DNA of 64,000 nt from assembly GCF_001570805.1 (NCBI RefSeq), contig NZ_BCSJ01000013.1, forward strand, positions 1-64,000. The letters are read 5' to 3'. The stretch comes from Brevibacterium epidermidis NBRC 14811 (GTDB taxonomy: Bacteria; Actinomycetota; Actinomycetes; Actinomycetales; Brevibacteriaceae). Under the pieces are notes generated by a model that did no database searches, was not told the origin of the DNA, and was given only the letters and a program-made list of their open reading frames with translations. This document shows positions 9,332-17,498 of the stretch, in pieces. The position numbers were made by a program, and so were the translations under genes. Positions within the stretch are counted from its first letter, which is position 1. Every line of letters begins with the position of its first letter.

Positions 9332-9772
9332 GTGATCAATCGTGACGACCTTGGTTCCTGGCTCGAAGGACCCCGGTTCGACAGGGAAGAAGACGACTGG
9401 CCCGGAAAGCGGCTGGGTCTGCCTGTCAACGGCTCGCATTCTCTGGCCCCGGCATGGAAGCGCATCCTCGCCCTGCTCGTCGACTGGCTGATGTGTCTGG
9501 CCATCGCCAATCTCATCGATCCGGCGAATCCGATCCTCGCTCCTGCGATCTTCGCTCTCGAGAACTTCGTGCTCGTGGGAACTCTCGGGTATTCGGTTGG
9601 CCATCGTCTCTTCGGCATCGAAGTCCGGCGCCTCGACGGCCACGTGCCGGGACTGATCAAGTCGCTCATCCGCGCCGTTCTCGTCGTGCTCGTCATTCCG
9701 GCGCTCATCTTCAACCGCGACAACCGCGGAGTCCACGACCTTGCGGCAGGAACCGTCATCCTCCGCCGCTGA
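9332..9772 (+). CDS. RDD family membrane protein
   Basis: 146-aa integral membrane protein with the RDD domain. The domain begins with APAWKRILALLVDWLMCLAI near residue 40 (the R...D of RDD), a second hydrophobic helix follows at about residues 67-88, then GYSVGHRLFGIEVRRLDG, a third hydrophobic segment near 105-125, and the terminal NRDNRGVHDLAAGT motif. GTG 9332 is the start; the N-terminal 30 residues are acidic and cytosolic. RDD proteins have been linked to Na+/Li+ export in a few cases, but most have no known role. It is divergent from glnA1 and followed by a palindromic repeat. Family assignment is firm; function is open. Confidence 0.88.
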   Translation: MINRDDLGSWLEGPRFDREEDDWPGKRLGLPVNGSHSLAPAWKRILALLVDWLMCLAIANLIDPANPILAPAIFALENFVLVGTLGYSVGHRLFGIEVRRLDGHVPGLIKSLIRAVLVVLVIPALIFNRDNRGVHDLAAGTVILRR

Positions 9773-9783
9773 CCTCCCCGAAC

Positions 9784-9848
9784 TACCTGACGGCGGCCTA
9801 GATACCTCGCGCGAGGTAGCTGGGCCCCCGTCAGGTAGCAATTGGGGA
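9784..9848. repeat. Complete dispersed palindromic repeat element
   Basis: A 56-bp dyad at 9784-9839: outer arms CTACCTGACGG (9784-9794) and CCGTCAGGTAG (9829-9839), a middle pair GGCCTAG/CTGGGCC with one mismatch, and a perfect 16-bp inner palindrome TACCTCGCGCGAGGTA (9804-9819). The flank AATTGGGG continues the match with the partial copy at the left edge of the window. It lies 11 bp after the RDD gene stop. It may act as a REP-like element, a bidirectional terminator, or both. Confidence 0.65.
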
Positions 9849-9871
9849 TAGGTGAGCGGGCAAAAGGAAGC

Positions 9872-9899
9872 GGCGCCGACTCGTGTGAGTCGGCGCCGT
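9872..9899. terminator. Strong hairpin between the RDD and DUF4191 genes
   Basis: Perfect 12-bp stem CGGCGCCGACTC / GAGTCGGCGCCG with loop GTGT. A TTCCCTTCT tract follows on the plus strand and CTTCCTTTTG on the minus strand, so it probably terminates the DUF4191 gene and may work both ways. Confidence 0.75.
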
Positions 9900-9926
9900 T
9901 CCCTTCTGAGTAAAGTTTTCTGTGGA

Positions 9927-10664
9927 TCAGCGTCCGCGCATGGCCTTGTGGTTCGGGCGGGCCTTGTTCGGGTCGATGCCCTTCGGGATCGGCGGGCGCG
10001 AACCCTGTGTTCCCAGAGCGGCCAGGCGATTGCGCACGGCCAGGACCTCGGCGCGGTTGAGTTTGCGCGGCAGCTTCTGCACGGCCGGAACGACCTGCTT
10101 CATCGCCAGCTGTCCCTCTTCCTTGCCACCCTGGAAGGTGTGAACCGGGACGTTGGGGAGGATGCGCTCGTGACGCTTCTTCTCCTTGGCGAGCAGCTTC
10201 GCGCTGCGGCCCTTCGGACCTTCGCTGAGAAGGACGACACCGGCACGACCGGTCGAGCGGAACACGAGATCCCGGCTCTTCGGATCGACGGCGATCGGCT
10301 TCTCATCCATGAGGTATCCGCGACGAGCGGTGTTGAGGACGGCGCCGAAGGCTCCGGGCTGTCCGTCCATCTGAGCGAATGCGGCGGTCTCGGCGAAGCG
10401 TCCGAGCATGAACATGCCCAGCAGCAGGCCGACCATGAAGCCGAGGATCGTCGTGAAGATCGCGGTGGTGCCGCCGATGAGCAGACCGATCAACAGGCCG
10501 ATGATCGTGCAGCCCAGCACGGCTGCGGCCAGCAGCCACGGGGTCGCCTTATTGTGTTTGGCCGACAGTTCGTAGACCTGACGCATCTGCGCCAGACGGC
10601 CGGGCTTCTTGTTCGGATCTTTCGGCTTGCGCCGGAAGAGTCCCTTACGCGGTTCTTCGCTCAT
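9927..10664 (-). CDS. DUF4191 membrane protein next to lipA
   Basis: 245-aa actinobacterial protein of the DUF4191 family. The N-terminal 40 residues are basic (GLFRRKPKDPNKKPGRLAQM). Two adjacent membrane helices lie near residues 43-62 (ATPWLLAAAVLGCTIIGLLI) and 68-88 (AIFTTILGFMVGLLLGMFML), and a roughly 150-aa cytosolic domain follows with a lysine-rich LLAKEKKRHERILP segment and the end KARPNHKAMRGR. It lies downstream of lipA on the same strand, a placement typical of Actinomycetota, with 63 bp between them. No function is established; the conserved lipA neighbourhood only suggests co-expression. Confidence 0.88.
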   Translation of the reverse strand: MSEEPRKGLFRRKPKDPNKKPGRLAQMRQVYELSAKHNKATPWLLAAAVLGCTIIGLLIGLLIGGTTAIFTTILGFMVGLLLGMFMLGRFAETAAFAQMDGQPGAFGAVLNTARRGYLMDEKPIAVDPKSRDLVFRSTGRAGVVLLSEGPKGRSAKLLAKEKKRHERILPNVPVHTFQGGKEEGQLAMKQVVPAVQKLPRKLNRAEVLAVRNRLAALGTQGSRPPIPKGIDPNKARPNHKAMRGR

Positions 10665-10727
10665 TCTCTCACTTGCTCTTGAGGGGCGTTGCGGCGTCGC
10701 CTCCGGAAATCAGGGGGAGGCCGATGC

Positions 10728-11780
10728 TCATTGCTCAGCAGTCAAGTCTACCTCTTCGCCAGGGCCGAAGGTATCCACAACGGCCTGCGCTTCCTGTTTG
10801 GCCGGCGTGTGCTTGTCCAAGTGCGACAGATGCGAGGGAATCTCCTCGCCGCGACGGCGCATGGCGGTCGCCCACAGACGACCGGCACGGTAGGACGAAC
10901 GCACGAGCGGGCCCGACATGACACCGAGGAAGCCGATCTCCTCGGCCGCATCGCGCAGCATCACGAAGTCCGCAGGCTTCACCCACCGGGTCACGGGGTG
11001 GTGACGGGGCGACGGGCGCAGGTACTGCGTGATCGTGATGAGGTCGCATCCGGCGTCGTGCAGGTCCTGCAGAGCGGAGATGATCTCGTCGTTCGTCTCG
11101 CCCATCCCGAGGATGAGGTTCGACTTCGTCACCAGACCGGCCTCGCGGGCCTGAGTGATGACCGACAGCGAACGTTCATAGCGGAACGCGGGACGGATCC
11201 GCTTGAAGATGCGCGGAACCGTCTCGACGTTGTGCGCGAGCACCTCTGGACGGGAGGAGAAGACCTCGGCGAGTTGGTCCGGCTTGGCATTGAAGTCGGG
11301 GATGAGCAGCTCGACGCCGGTGCCGCGACCGTCGACGTATGAGAGGTCGTGGATCTGGCGTACGGTCTCGGCATAGAGCCAGGCGCCGCCGTCCTCGAGG
11401 TCGTCACGGGCCACGCCGGTGATCGTCGAGTAGCGCAGACCCATCTCCGCCACCGAGGCGGCTACACGGCGAGGCTCGTCAGCATCGAATTCGGCCGGTC
11501 GGCCGGTGTCGATCTGGCAGAAGTCACAGCGCCGGGTGCACTGTTCGCCGCCGATGAGGAATGTCGCTTCGCGATCCTCCCAGCATTCGAAGATGTTCGG
11601 GCATCCGGCCTCCTCGCACACCGTGTGCAGCTCCTGTTTGCGCACGAGCGACTTCAGCGCGGTGTACTCGGGACCGATATGGGCCTTCGCCTTGATCCAG
11701 GCCGGCTTGTCTTCGATGGGAGTCTCGGAGTTGCGGGCTTCGACGCGGAGCATGCGGCGGCCTTCTGGTGCGATCGTCAT
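10728..11780 (-). CDS. lipA: Lipoyl synthase
   Basis: 350-aa radical SAM enzyme that inserts two sulfurs into the octanoyl group on lipoyl domains. Both iron-sulfur cluster motifs are complete: the auxiliary cluster C55-x4-C60-x5-C66 ([12 protein letters not shown]) and the radical SAM cluster C81-x3-C85-x2-C88 (CTRRCDFC). The C-terminal RSSYRAG motif supplies the serine ligand of the auxiliary cluster. ATG 11780 is chosen: AGGAG is 7 nt upstream and the start sits 10 bp after the lipB stop, so lipB-lipA is an operon. Upstream in-frame codons to 11906 would overlap lipB. Its substrates are the E2 lipoyl domains encoded at 14.1-15.9 kb. Confidence 0.97.
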   Translation of the reverse strand: MTIAPEGRRMLRVEARNSETPIEDKPAWIKAKAHIGPEYTALKSLVRKQELHTVCEEAGCPNIFECWEDREATFLIGGEQCTRRCDFCQIDTGRPAEFDADEPRRVAASVAEMGLRYSTITGVARDDLEDGGAWLYAETVRQIHDLSYVDGRGTGVELLIPDFNAKPDQLAEVFSSRPEVLAHNVETVPRIFKRIRPAFRYERSLSVITQAREAGLVTKSNLILGMGETNDEIISALQDLHDAGCDLITITQYLRPSPRHHPVTRWVKPADFVMLRDAAEEIGFLGVMSGPLVRSSYRAGRLWATAMRRRGEEIPSHLSHLDKHTPAKQEAQAVVDTFGPGEEVDLTAEQ

Positions 11781-11790
11781 CTGAGTTCTC

Positions 11791-12429
11791 CTATGCGGTG
11801 ATGGTCTCGTGCAAGATTTCGTCGAGTCGCTGTGCCACATCTGCGGGGGTGACGGTGCGACCGAGCTCGGCACTGATGGTCGTGGTGTCGGCGTCGGTGA
11901 TCCCACAGGGGATGATGGACTCGTAGGCGCCGAGGTCGTTGCTGCAGTTCAGGGCCAAACCGTGCATCGTCACGCCTTCGTGGATACGGATGCCGATGGC
12001 GCCGATCTTGCGGTCGCGACGCACATCGTCGCCTTTCAGCCAGACGCCGGCCCGGCCCTCGATCGTGGTCGCATCGATGTCGTATTCCGCGAGCAGGGCG
12101 ATCATCGCGTCCTCGAGCTGGGACACGAATAGCCGGACCTCTTTGGGGTCGTAGAGCTTGTAGATGCAGTACGCGACCAGCTGTCCGGGACCGTGCCAGG
12201 TGATCTTCCCGCCGCGGTCGACGTCGATGACATCGGTTCCGTCGGTCGGCCGCTCAAAATCCTCGGTGCGCTTCCCAGCCGTATAGACCGGTGAATGCTC
12301 GAGGAGCAGGATCGTCGATCGACGGTGACCTGCGAGCACTTCTTCGTGGTATCTCTTCTGCAATTCCCAAGTCTGCCGATAGTCCGAGAGGACAGGGGCG
12401 AACCCGAGCGTTTCTGTGGCCAGGGGCAT
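11791..12429 (-). CDS. lipB: Octanoyltransferase
   Basis: 212-aa lipoyl(octanoyl) transferase moving octanoate from acyl carrier protein to the lysine of lipoyl domains. The family motif [19 protein letters not shown] is at residues 72-90; the catalytic lysine is K141 ([10 protein letters not shown]) and the acyl-accepting cysteine is C175 (SIIPCGI). Length and ends match the family. First gene of lipB-lipA; the 158-bp region upstream, shared with the divergent membrane protein gene at 12588, must hold both promoters. Confidence 0.96.
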   Translation of the reverse strand: MPLATETLGFAPVLSDYRQTWELQKRYHEEVLAGHRRSTILLLEHSPVYTAGKRTEDFERPTDGTDVIDVDRGGKITWHGPGQLVAYCIYKLYDPKEVRLFVSQLEDAMIALLAEYDIDATTIEGRAGVWLKGDDVRRDRKIGAIGIRIHEGVTMHGLALNCSNDLGAYESIIPCGITDADTTTISAELGRTVTPADVAQRLDEILHETITA

Positions 12430-12587
12430 GGCTCCACACTATGACTCTTGACCCTAGTGTTCAATTTGTTCCCAATCACATCTGTCGACCACCAACGGGG
12501 CTGTGGCCCTTGACACACCACTACTTCAGCGACGATCATTGAGCGTTATCAAACGACATTAAACATCATCACTGGAGATGACGAACG

Positions 12588-14003
12588 ATGACATGGGAGT
12601 TCCGAGCCACGATCGCTGATGATATCCACCGTGTCGTCGATTCCGATGGTCGCAGTGCGTGGGGTGTCGAGCACAACGATTTCGATGCCGACGATCCCCG
12701 AGTTCTCGCCTTCGCCGAGGTGGCACTCCCGAACGGCACCCGTTCCGTTCTCGTCGTCCCGGCTTCGCCCGGTGGGCTCGTCCTCGATGTCGTCCGTGCC
12801 TATCAGGGACTGACCGAGGCTGAGCTGTGTACCCTCTTCCTCGGCATCATCGAACAGCTGCGGACGTGCACGCGCCCTGAGGATCGGCTCACTCTGTCCG
12901 CGTTCGCCCTCGACGCGGACGGACGCCCGGTGATCGTCCCCGGCGTAACAGCTTCGTTGGCGACGACGCCGCGCCGTGCGCTGGGGGAGATGATCTACCA
13001 TGCCGTGTACGGACGACCGTGGGCCGAGGTGCTGCTTCCCGTCGATCTCGCGCTGACCGATTCGTCGCCGGCCCTGCGAACGCTCGTTGCCGATCTCCTC
13101 GATGACTCGGCATCAGACAGCGGATTGGGCGCAGCCCTCGCCGAGGCGGCCGAATCGTTCCGTACGCTCGACCGTCCCGCGGCACTGCCGCTTGTTCCCG
13201 CTGAAAGCGGTACCGCGCCGGAATCGGCGCTGACGGCGCGGCTGCGGGTGGCGTCGGGACTCAGACCGAGCCGGGACTCGAAGGAGACCGTCTCGTCGAC
13301 GCTCGGAGCACCGGCTCCGCCTCTGCGCGGTGGAGGGGTGTCTCCGCTGCGAGCCGGGGCGAAGAACTCGCGGCGCTCGAGACGGGAACGCCGGCGACCG
13401 GTTGGACGAAGACAGCTGCAGGCAGTGGTGCAGAGCGCCGTGGAGCCGCTGTGGTTTCGGCTGAGGAGTGCTCAGCTGTCTCGAGTGTTCGGACGCAGCA
13501 CCCTGCTGATCGGCATCGCCGTATGCCTGACGCTCGTCGGCGGAATCGTCGTCTGGTCCTCATGGTCGAACACAGCGGCCGTCAGGGGAGAAGAAGCCTC
13601 CTCCGGCCAGGGGACGGCTCCGTCTCCCGAGCAGACGTCGCCTCCGAAAGTGGAGGACGTCGCGGAAGTCCTCGAAGACCTGTGCCAATCGCGGGCAAAG
13701 GCTCTCAGCGACGGCGATAAGGCTGCTCTGCAGGCGTTGACGGTGCCGGAATCCGCTGCCGCGGCGGCGGATGAGCTCATCGATCCTGCAGCGTATGCCG
13801 AGACTGACTATGCGATCGACGTCGAGAACGTAGAGATCGTCGCGACTGACGAGGACCGGGTGGTCGTCTCTGCGCTCATGCGCTCCAGTGCGGGCACCGG
13901 TGCTGCGTTGCAGAAGTTCACCGCACAGACCGTCGAGTTCGAACTTGAGAGGGTCGAGGGGCGATGGCTCGTGGCCGAGGTCCGGGAGGTCGCTGCGCCG
14001 TGA
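12588..14003 (+). CDS. Unknown single-pass membrane protein, possibly pseudokinase-like
   Basis: 471 aa, not recognised by family. Residues 1-210 form an acidic, probably cytosolic domain. Residues about 65-190 have the rhythm of a protein-kinase C-lobe (LSAFALDADGRPVIVPGV, then PRRALGEMIYHAVYGRPWAE, then SPALRTLVADLL) without HRD or DFG catalytic motifs. A linker rich in Arg, Ser and Pro follows (RRSRRERRRPVGRRQ near 265-280), then one membrane helix at about 304-323 (TLLIGIAVCLTLVGGIVVW). A Ser/Pro/Glu linker leads to an outside domain (about 355-471) that looks NTF2-like, with paired strands ending VEGRWLVAEVREV. The fold calls are inference from pattern only. It is divergent from lipB, with a hairpin after the stop. 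GGAG precedes the ATG by about 10 nt. Confidence 0.7.
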   Translation: MTWEFRATIADDIHRVVDSDGRSAWGVEHNDFDADDPRVLAFAEVALPNGTRSVLVVPASPGGLVLDVVRAYQGLTEAELCTLFLGIIEQLRTCTRPEDRLTLSAFALDADGRPVIVPGVTASLATTPRRALGEMIYHAVYGRPWAEVLLPVDLALTDSSPALRTLVADLLDDSASDSGLGAALAEAAESFRTLDRPAALPLVPAESGTAPESALTARLRVASGLRPSRDSKETVSSTLGAPAPPLRGGGVSPLRAGAKNSRRSRRERRRPVGRRQLQAVVQSAVEPLWFRLRSAQLSRVFGRSTLLIGIAVCLTLVGGIVVWSSWSNTAAVRGEEASSGQGTAPSPEQTSPPKVEDVAEVLEDLCQSRAKALSDGDKAALQALTVPESAAAAADELIDPAAYAETDYAIDVENVEIVATDEDRVVVSALMRSSAGTGAALQKFTAQTVEFELERVEGRWLVAEVREVAAP

Positions 14004-14040
14004 ATGCGAGGTGCTGTGAATGAGCCGGTCCGTGAATGCC

Positions 14041-14074
14041 CCGAGGGGCCGACCACGAATGGTCAGCCCCTCGG
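14041..14074. terminator. Bidirectional hairpin between convergent genes
   Basis: CCGAGGGGCCGACCA (14041-14055) pairs with TGGTCAGCCCCTCGG (14060-14074), 15 positions with one mismatch, loop CGAA. It lies between the stops of the membrane protein gene and the E2 gene. Confidence 0.65.
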
Positions 14075-14096
14075 AAGGTAAACGGAAGAGTCAGGC

Positions 14097-15935
14097 TCAG
14101 AGGTCGAGATCGGCCTCGAAATTGCCTTCTTCCAGGCGTGCCTTGATGGTCTGCAGGAAGCGTCCTGCATCCGCACCGTCGACCAGCTGGTGGTTGTAGG
14201 TCAACGGCAGGTACACCATGTCGCGGATGGCGATCGCCTCGTCGCCATCGGCCGTCTTCACGGCGATGGGACGACGCACGATCGCACCGGTGCCGAGAAT
14301 GCCCATCTGCGGCTGGTTGATGATCGGCGTGTCGAACAGCGCTCCGACGGAGCCGATGTTGGTCACCGTGAAGGTTCCGCCCGAGAGTTCGTCCGGCATG
14401 ATCTTGTTGTTGCGGGTCCGGTCGGCGACATCGTCGATGGCCTTCGACAGACCTGCGACGCTGAGTTCACCGGCATCCTTGATCACGGGCACGAGCAGTC
14501 CGCGCGGAGTGTCGACCGCGACGGCCAGGTGCTCATGATCGAAGTAGGTGATCTCCTGCGACTCGAGATCGTACTGGGCGTTGACCTTCGGGTGCACCTG
14601 CAGTGCCTCGACGATGGCCTTCGCGAAGAACGGCAGATAGGTCAGCTTCGAACCGTGCTTGGCCTGGAATGCTTCCTTGTTGGCCTTGCGCAGCTTCACA
14701 ACGCGAGACATATCCACTTCGACGACCTGCGTGAGCTGAGCGGAGACATCGAGGGACTCGCTCATGCGCTTGGCGATGGTCTGGCGGATGCGCGAAGCCT
14801 TCTCCGTGGTGCCGCGCAGCTTCGCGACCTCCTCGGGGATCTCGACCTTGAACGGAGCCTTGGGTGCTCCGGCCGGAGCCGCGGACTGCGCTTCCGGTGC
14901 GGAGGCAGGGCCGTTCTTCGCGGCAGTCTCGACATCCTGCTTGCGGATGCGACCGCCCACTCCGGTGCCGGTGACCTTCGAGAGGTCGACACCCTTCTCG
15001 CGAGCCAGGCGGCGCACGAGGGGAGTGACGTAGGCAGCGTTCTCGCCCACGGTGTCGGCGGCGGCAGGGGCCTGTGCAGCGGCCTCCACCGGCTCTTCAG
15101 CCTGAGCGGCCGAAGCGGACTGTGCCGATGCGGTCGCGGCCGGCTTGGGAGCCGACTCCTGCTTCGGTGCTTCCTGCTTGGGAGCTTCCTCGGCGGGGGC
15201 CTCCTGCTTGGGGGCTTCCTGCTTCGGAGCCTCTTCGGCCGGAGCTTCTTCTGCGGGGGCCTCTTCCTTGGGCGCTTCCTCAGCCGGTGCGGATTCGGCC
15301 GGGGCACCGGAGCCGATGCGGGCCAGAGGAGCGCCGACCTCGACGGTGTCGTCCTCTTCCGCCAGGTGAGCCTGAACGACTCCGGCGACGGGGGAGGGGA
15401 CCTCGGTGTCGACCTTGTCGGTTGAGACCTCGAGGAGTGGTTCGTCGACCTCGATCTCTTCGCCGACTTCCTTGAGCCAACGCGTCACGGTGCCTTCGGT
15501 GACGGACTCGCCGAGCGCGGGCATCGTGATCTCGGTGCCTTCGGAGGAACCGGAATCCGAAGCGGCCGGAGCGGATTCCTCCGCAGGAGCCTCTTCAGCT
15601 GCCGGTGCCTCTTCGGCGGGAGCTTCTTCGGCCGGGGCCTCTGCAGGCTCTTCGGCGGGTTCCTCGGCAGGAGCCTCGTCCTCGGAGGAGGCACCGCTGC
15701 CGTCGCCGATGTAGGCGAGGTCGCCGCCGACCTCGACCACGTCATCTTCTTCGGCGAGGATCTGCTCGAGAGTGCCCGCGTACGGGCTGGGGATCTCAGT
15801 GTCGACCTTGTCGGTCGACACCTCGAGCAATGGCTCGTCTACCTCGACTTCTTCGCCCACTTCCTTGAGCCAGCGAGTGACAGTGCCCTCGGTGACCGAC
15901 TCTCCGAGAGCCGGCATCTGAACGGAATTCGACAT
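14097..15935 (-). CDS. sucB: Dihydrolipoamide acyltransferase (E2) with two lipoyl domains
   Basis: 612-aa E2 core of a 2-oxoacid dehydrogenase complex. Order: lipoyl domain 1 (lysine K43 in [14 protein letters not shown]), an Ala/Pro/Glu linker, lipoyl domain 2 (K174 in [14 protein letters not shown]), a second long repetitive linker built on [14 protein letters not shown] units, the E3-binding domain near residues 300-340 ([18 protein letters not shown]), and the catalytic domain ending with [13 protein letters not shown], where H582 and D586 are catalytic. Automatic annotation normally calls this SucB. In actinobacteria the succinyl-transfer domain is usually fused to the E1 of 2-oxoglutarate dehydrogenase, so this E2 may serve pyruvate dehydrogenase or both. 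It is 21 bp downstream of lpdA on the same strand. Confidence 0.92.
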   Translation of the reverse strand: MSNSVQMPALGESVTEGTVTRWLKEVGEEVEVDEPLLEVSTDKVDTEIPSPYAGTLEQILAEEDDVVEVGGDLAYIGDGSGASSEDEAPAEEPAEEPAEAPAEEAPAEEAPAAEEAPAEESAPAASDSGSSEGTEITMPALGESVTEGTVTRWLKEVGEEIEVDEPLLEVSTDKVDTEVPSPVAGVVQAHLAEEDDTVEVGAPLARIGSGAPAESAPAEEAPKEEAPAEEAPAEEAPKQEAPKQEAPAEEAPKQEAPKQESAPKPAATASAQSASAAQAEEPVEAAAQAPAAADTVGENAAYVTPLVRRLAREKGVDLSKVTGTGVGGRIRKQDVETAAKNGPASAPEAQSAAPAGAPKAPFKVEIPEEVAKLRGTTEKASRIRQTIAKRMSESLDVSAQLTQVVEVDMSRVVKLRKANKEAFQAKHGSKLTYLPFFAKAIVEALQVHPKVNAQYDLESQEITYFDHEHLAVAVDTPRGLLVPVIKDAGELSVAGLSKAIDDVADRTRNNKIMPDELSGGTFTVTNIGSVGALFDTPIINQPQMGILGTGAIVRRPIAVKTADGDEAIAIRDMVYLPLTYNHQLVDGADAGRFLQTIKARLEEGNFEADLDL

Positions 15936-15956
15936 GAGTATTCGTCTCCTCGGATC

Positions 15957-17345
15957 TTATGAGTGGAAGTGCAGGGGTTTTCCGGCCAGGGCCAGGTGGG
16001 CCTCGCCGAGCGCTTCGTTCTGCGTGGGGTGCGCGTGGATGAGCTGCGCGACTTCCTCGGGGAATGCTTCCCAATTGACGATGAGCTGAGCTTCACCGGC
16101 CTGTTCGGACAGACGCGCTCCGATTCCGTGCACACCAACGACCGGGCCGTCCTTCTCGCGGATGACCTTGATGAGACCCGTGGTGCCCAGGATCACAGAC
16201 TTGCCGTTGCCGCCGAGGTTGTACTCGAGTGCTTCGACCTGATCCTTGCCGTACTTCTCTTCGGCCTGTGCCGAGGAGAGTCCGACGGAGAAGATCTCCG
16301 GCTCGCAGTAGGTGACGCGCGGGATGCCCGATTCGACGACCGGTGCCGGGTTGAGCCCGGCGATCTCCTCGGCGACGAAGATGCCCTGACCGAATGCTCG
16401 GTGGGCCAGCTGGAGTCCGGGGACGATATCGCCGCACGCAAAGATGTTGCCGACGCCGGTGTGCAGACGCTCGTTGGCCAGGACGAATCCGCGATCCATC
16501 GGGATGCCCTGCTCTTCGAATCCGAAGCCCTCGGTGACCGGGCCGCGGCCGACGGCCACGAGGAGGTACTCGGCTTCGAGCGTCGAACCGTCTTCGAGGG
16601 TGACCTTGACACCGTCGGCGGTCTCTTCGACGCCCTTGAACATCACGCCGAGCTTGAACTTGATCTTGCGCTTCTTGAAGGCGCGCTCGAGGTTCTTCGA
16701 GATGGTCTCGTCTTCGTTGGCCACGAGGTGCTTGAGGCCCTCGACGATCGTGACGTCGGCTCCGAAGGAGTTCCAGACGCTGGCGAACTCGACGCCGATG
16801 ACGCCGCCGCCGAGCACGATGGCCGATTTCGGGACCTTGTCGAGCTGCAGGGCCTCGGTGCTCGTGATCACGCGGTCGGTGATCTCGAGTCCGATGGTCT
16901 TCGACGTCGAACCGGTCGAGAGCAGAACGTTCGTGCCCTTGACGGTGTGGTTGCCGTCTTCACCGGCGACCTCGACGGTGTCCTTGCCGGCGAGCTTGCC
17001 GGTTCCGAAGTAGGTGTCGATTCCGCGAGCCTTGACCAGACCCTGCAGACCCTTGTAGTTGCGGGTGATGACCCCGTCCTTGTACTCGAGCACCTTGGCG
17101 ATGTCGATCCCCTTGAACTCGGCTTCGATGCCGAAGGTCTCGGAGTTCTTGGCGGTGTCGGCGACTTCTGCGGCATGCAGAAGAGCCTTCGTCGGCACGC
17201 AGCCACGGTGCAGGCAGGTGCCTCCCACCTTGTCGCGTTCGATCAAAGCGACCTTCATGTCGAGCTCTGCGGCGCGCAGAGCAGCGGCGTAGCCACCGGT
17301 TCCGCCACCCAGAACGACAAGGTCGTAGGTCAATTCGTCACTCAC
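15957..17345 (-). CDS. lpdA: Dihydrolipoyl dehydrogenase (E3)
   Basis: 462-aa FAD disulfide oxidoreductase that reoxidises the dihydrolipoyl arms of E2 with NAD. N-terminal FAD site DLVVLGGGTGGYAAALRA; redox cysteines C44 and C49 in GGTCLHRGCVPTKALLHAAE; second nucleotide fold IVLGGGVIGVEFASVW; C-terminal catalytic pair H439/E444 in HAHPTQNEALGE. GTG 17345 is the start because GAGGAG lies 6 nt upstream; open codons to 17450 would add an unlikely basic N-terminus. Upstream of and co-transcribed with the E2 gene, whose E3-binding domain it should dock to. Confidence 0.95.
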   Translation of the reverse strand: MSDELTYDLVVLGGGTGGYAAALRAAELDMKVALIERDKVGGTCLHRGCVPTKALLHAAEVADTAKNSETFGIEAEFKGIDIAKVLEYKDGVITRNYKGLQGLVKARGIDTYFGTGKLAGKDTVEVAGEDGNHTVKGTNVLLSTGSTSKTIGLEITDRVITSTEALQLDKVPKSAIVLGGGVIGVEFASVWNSFGADVTIVEGLKHLVANEDETISKNLERAFKKRKIKFKLGVMFKGVEETADGVKVTLEDGSTLEAEYLLVAVGRGPVTEGFGFEEQGIPMDRGFVLANERLHTGVGNIFACGDIVPGLQLAHRAFGQGIFVAEEIAGLNPAPVVESGIPRVTYCEPEIFSVGLSSAQAEEKYGKDQVEALEYNLGGNGKSVILGTTGLIKVIREKDGPVVGVHGIGARLSEQAGEAQLIVNWEAFPEEVAQLIHAHPTQNEALGEAHLALAGKPLHFHS

Positions 17346-17498
17346 GGATTTCTCCTCGTAGCTGTGAATAAGCCTGCAGTACGCAGCTTTCAGTCTTATC
17401 TTTCCACTTTTCTTGCGCGGGGCGAAGAAAAACGCTGTCTGATTGGACACAGGTGGGCATCATCACGTTCACCTCGACAGCGGGTAGAAACATTGGGC

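Noticed and set aside
15100..15700. Short tandem DNA repeats resembling a repeat array or CRISPR
   Set aside because: They are the Ala/Pro/Glu linkers between lipoyl and E3-binding domains of the E2 gene; units vary and there are no spacers.
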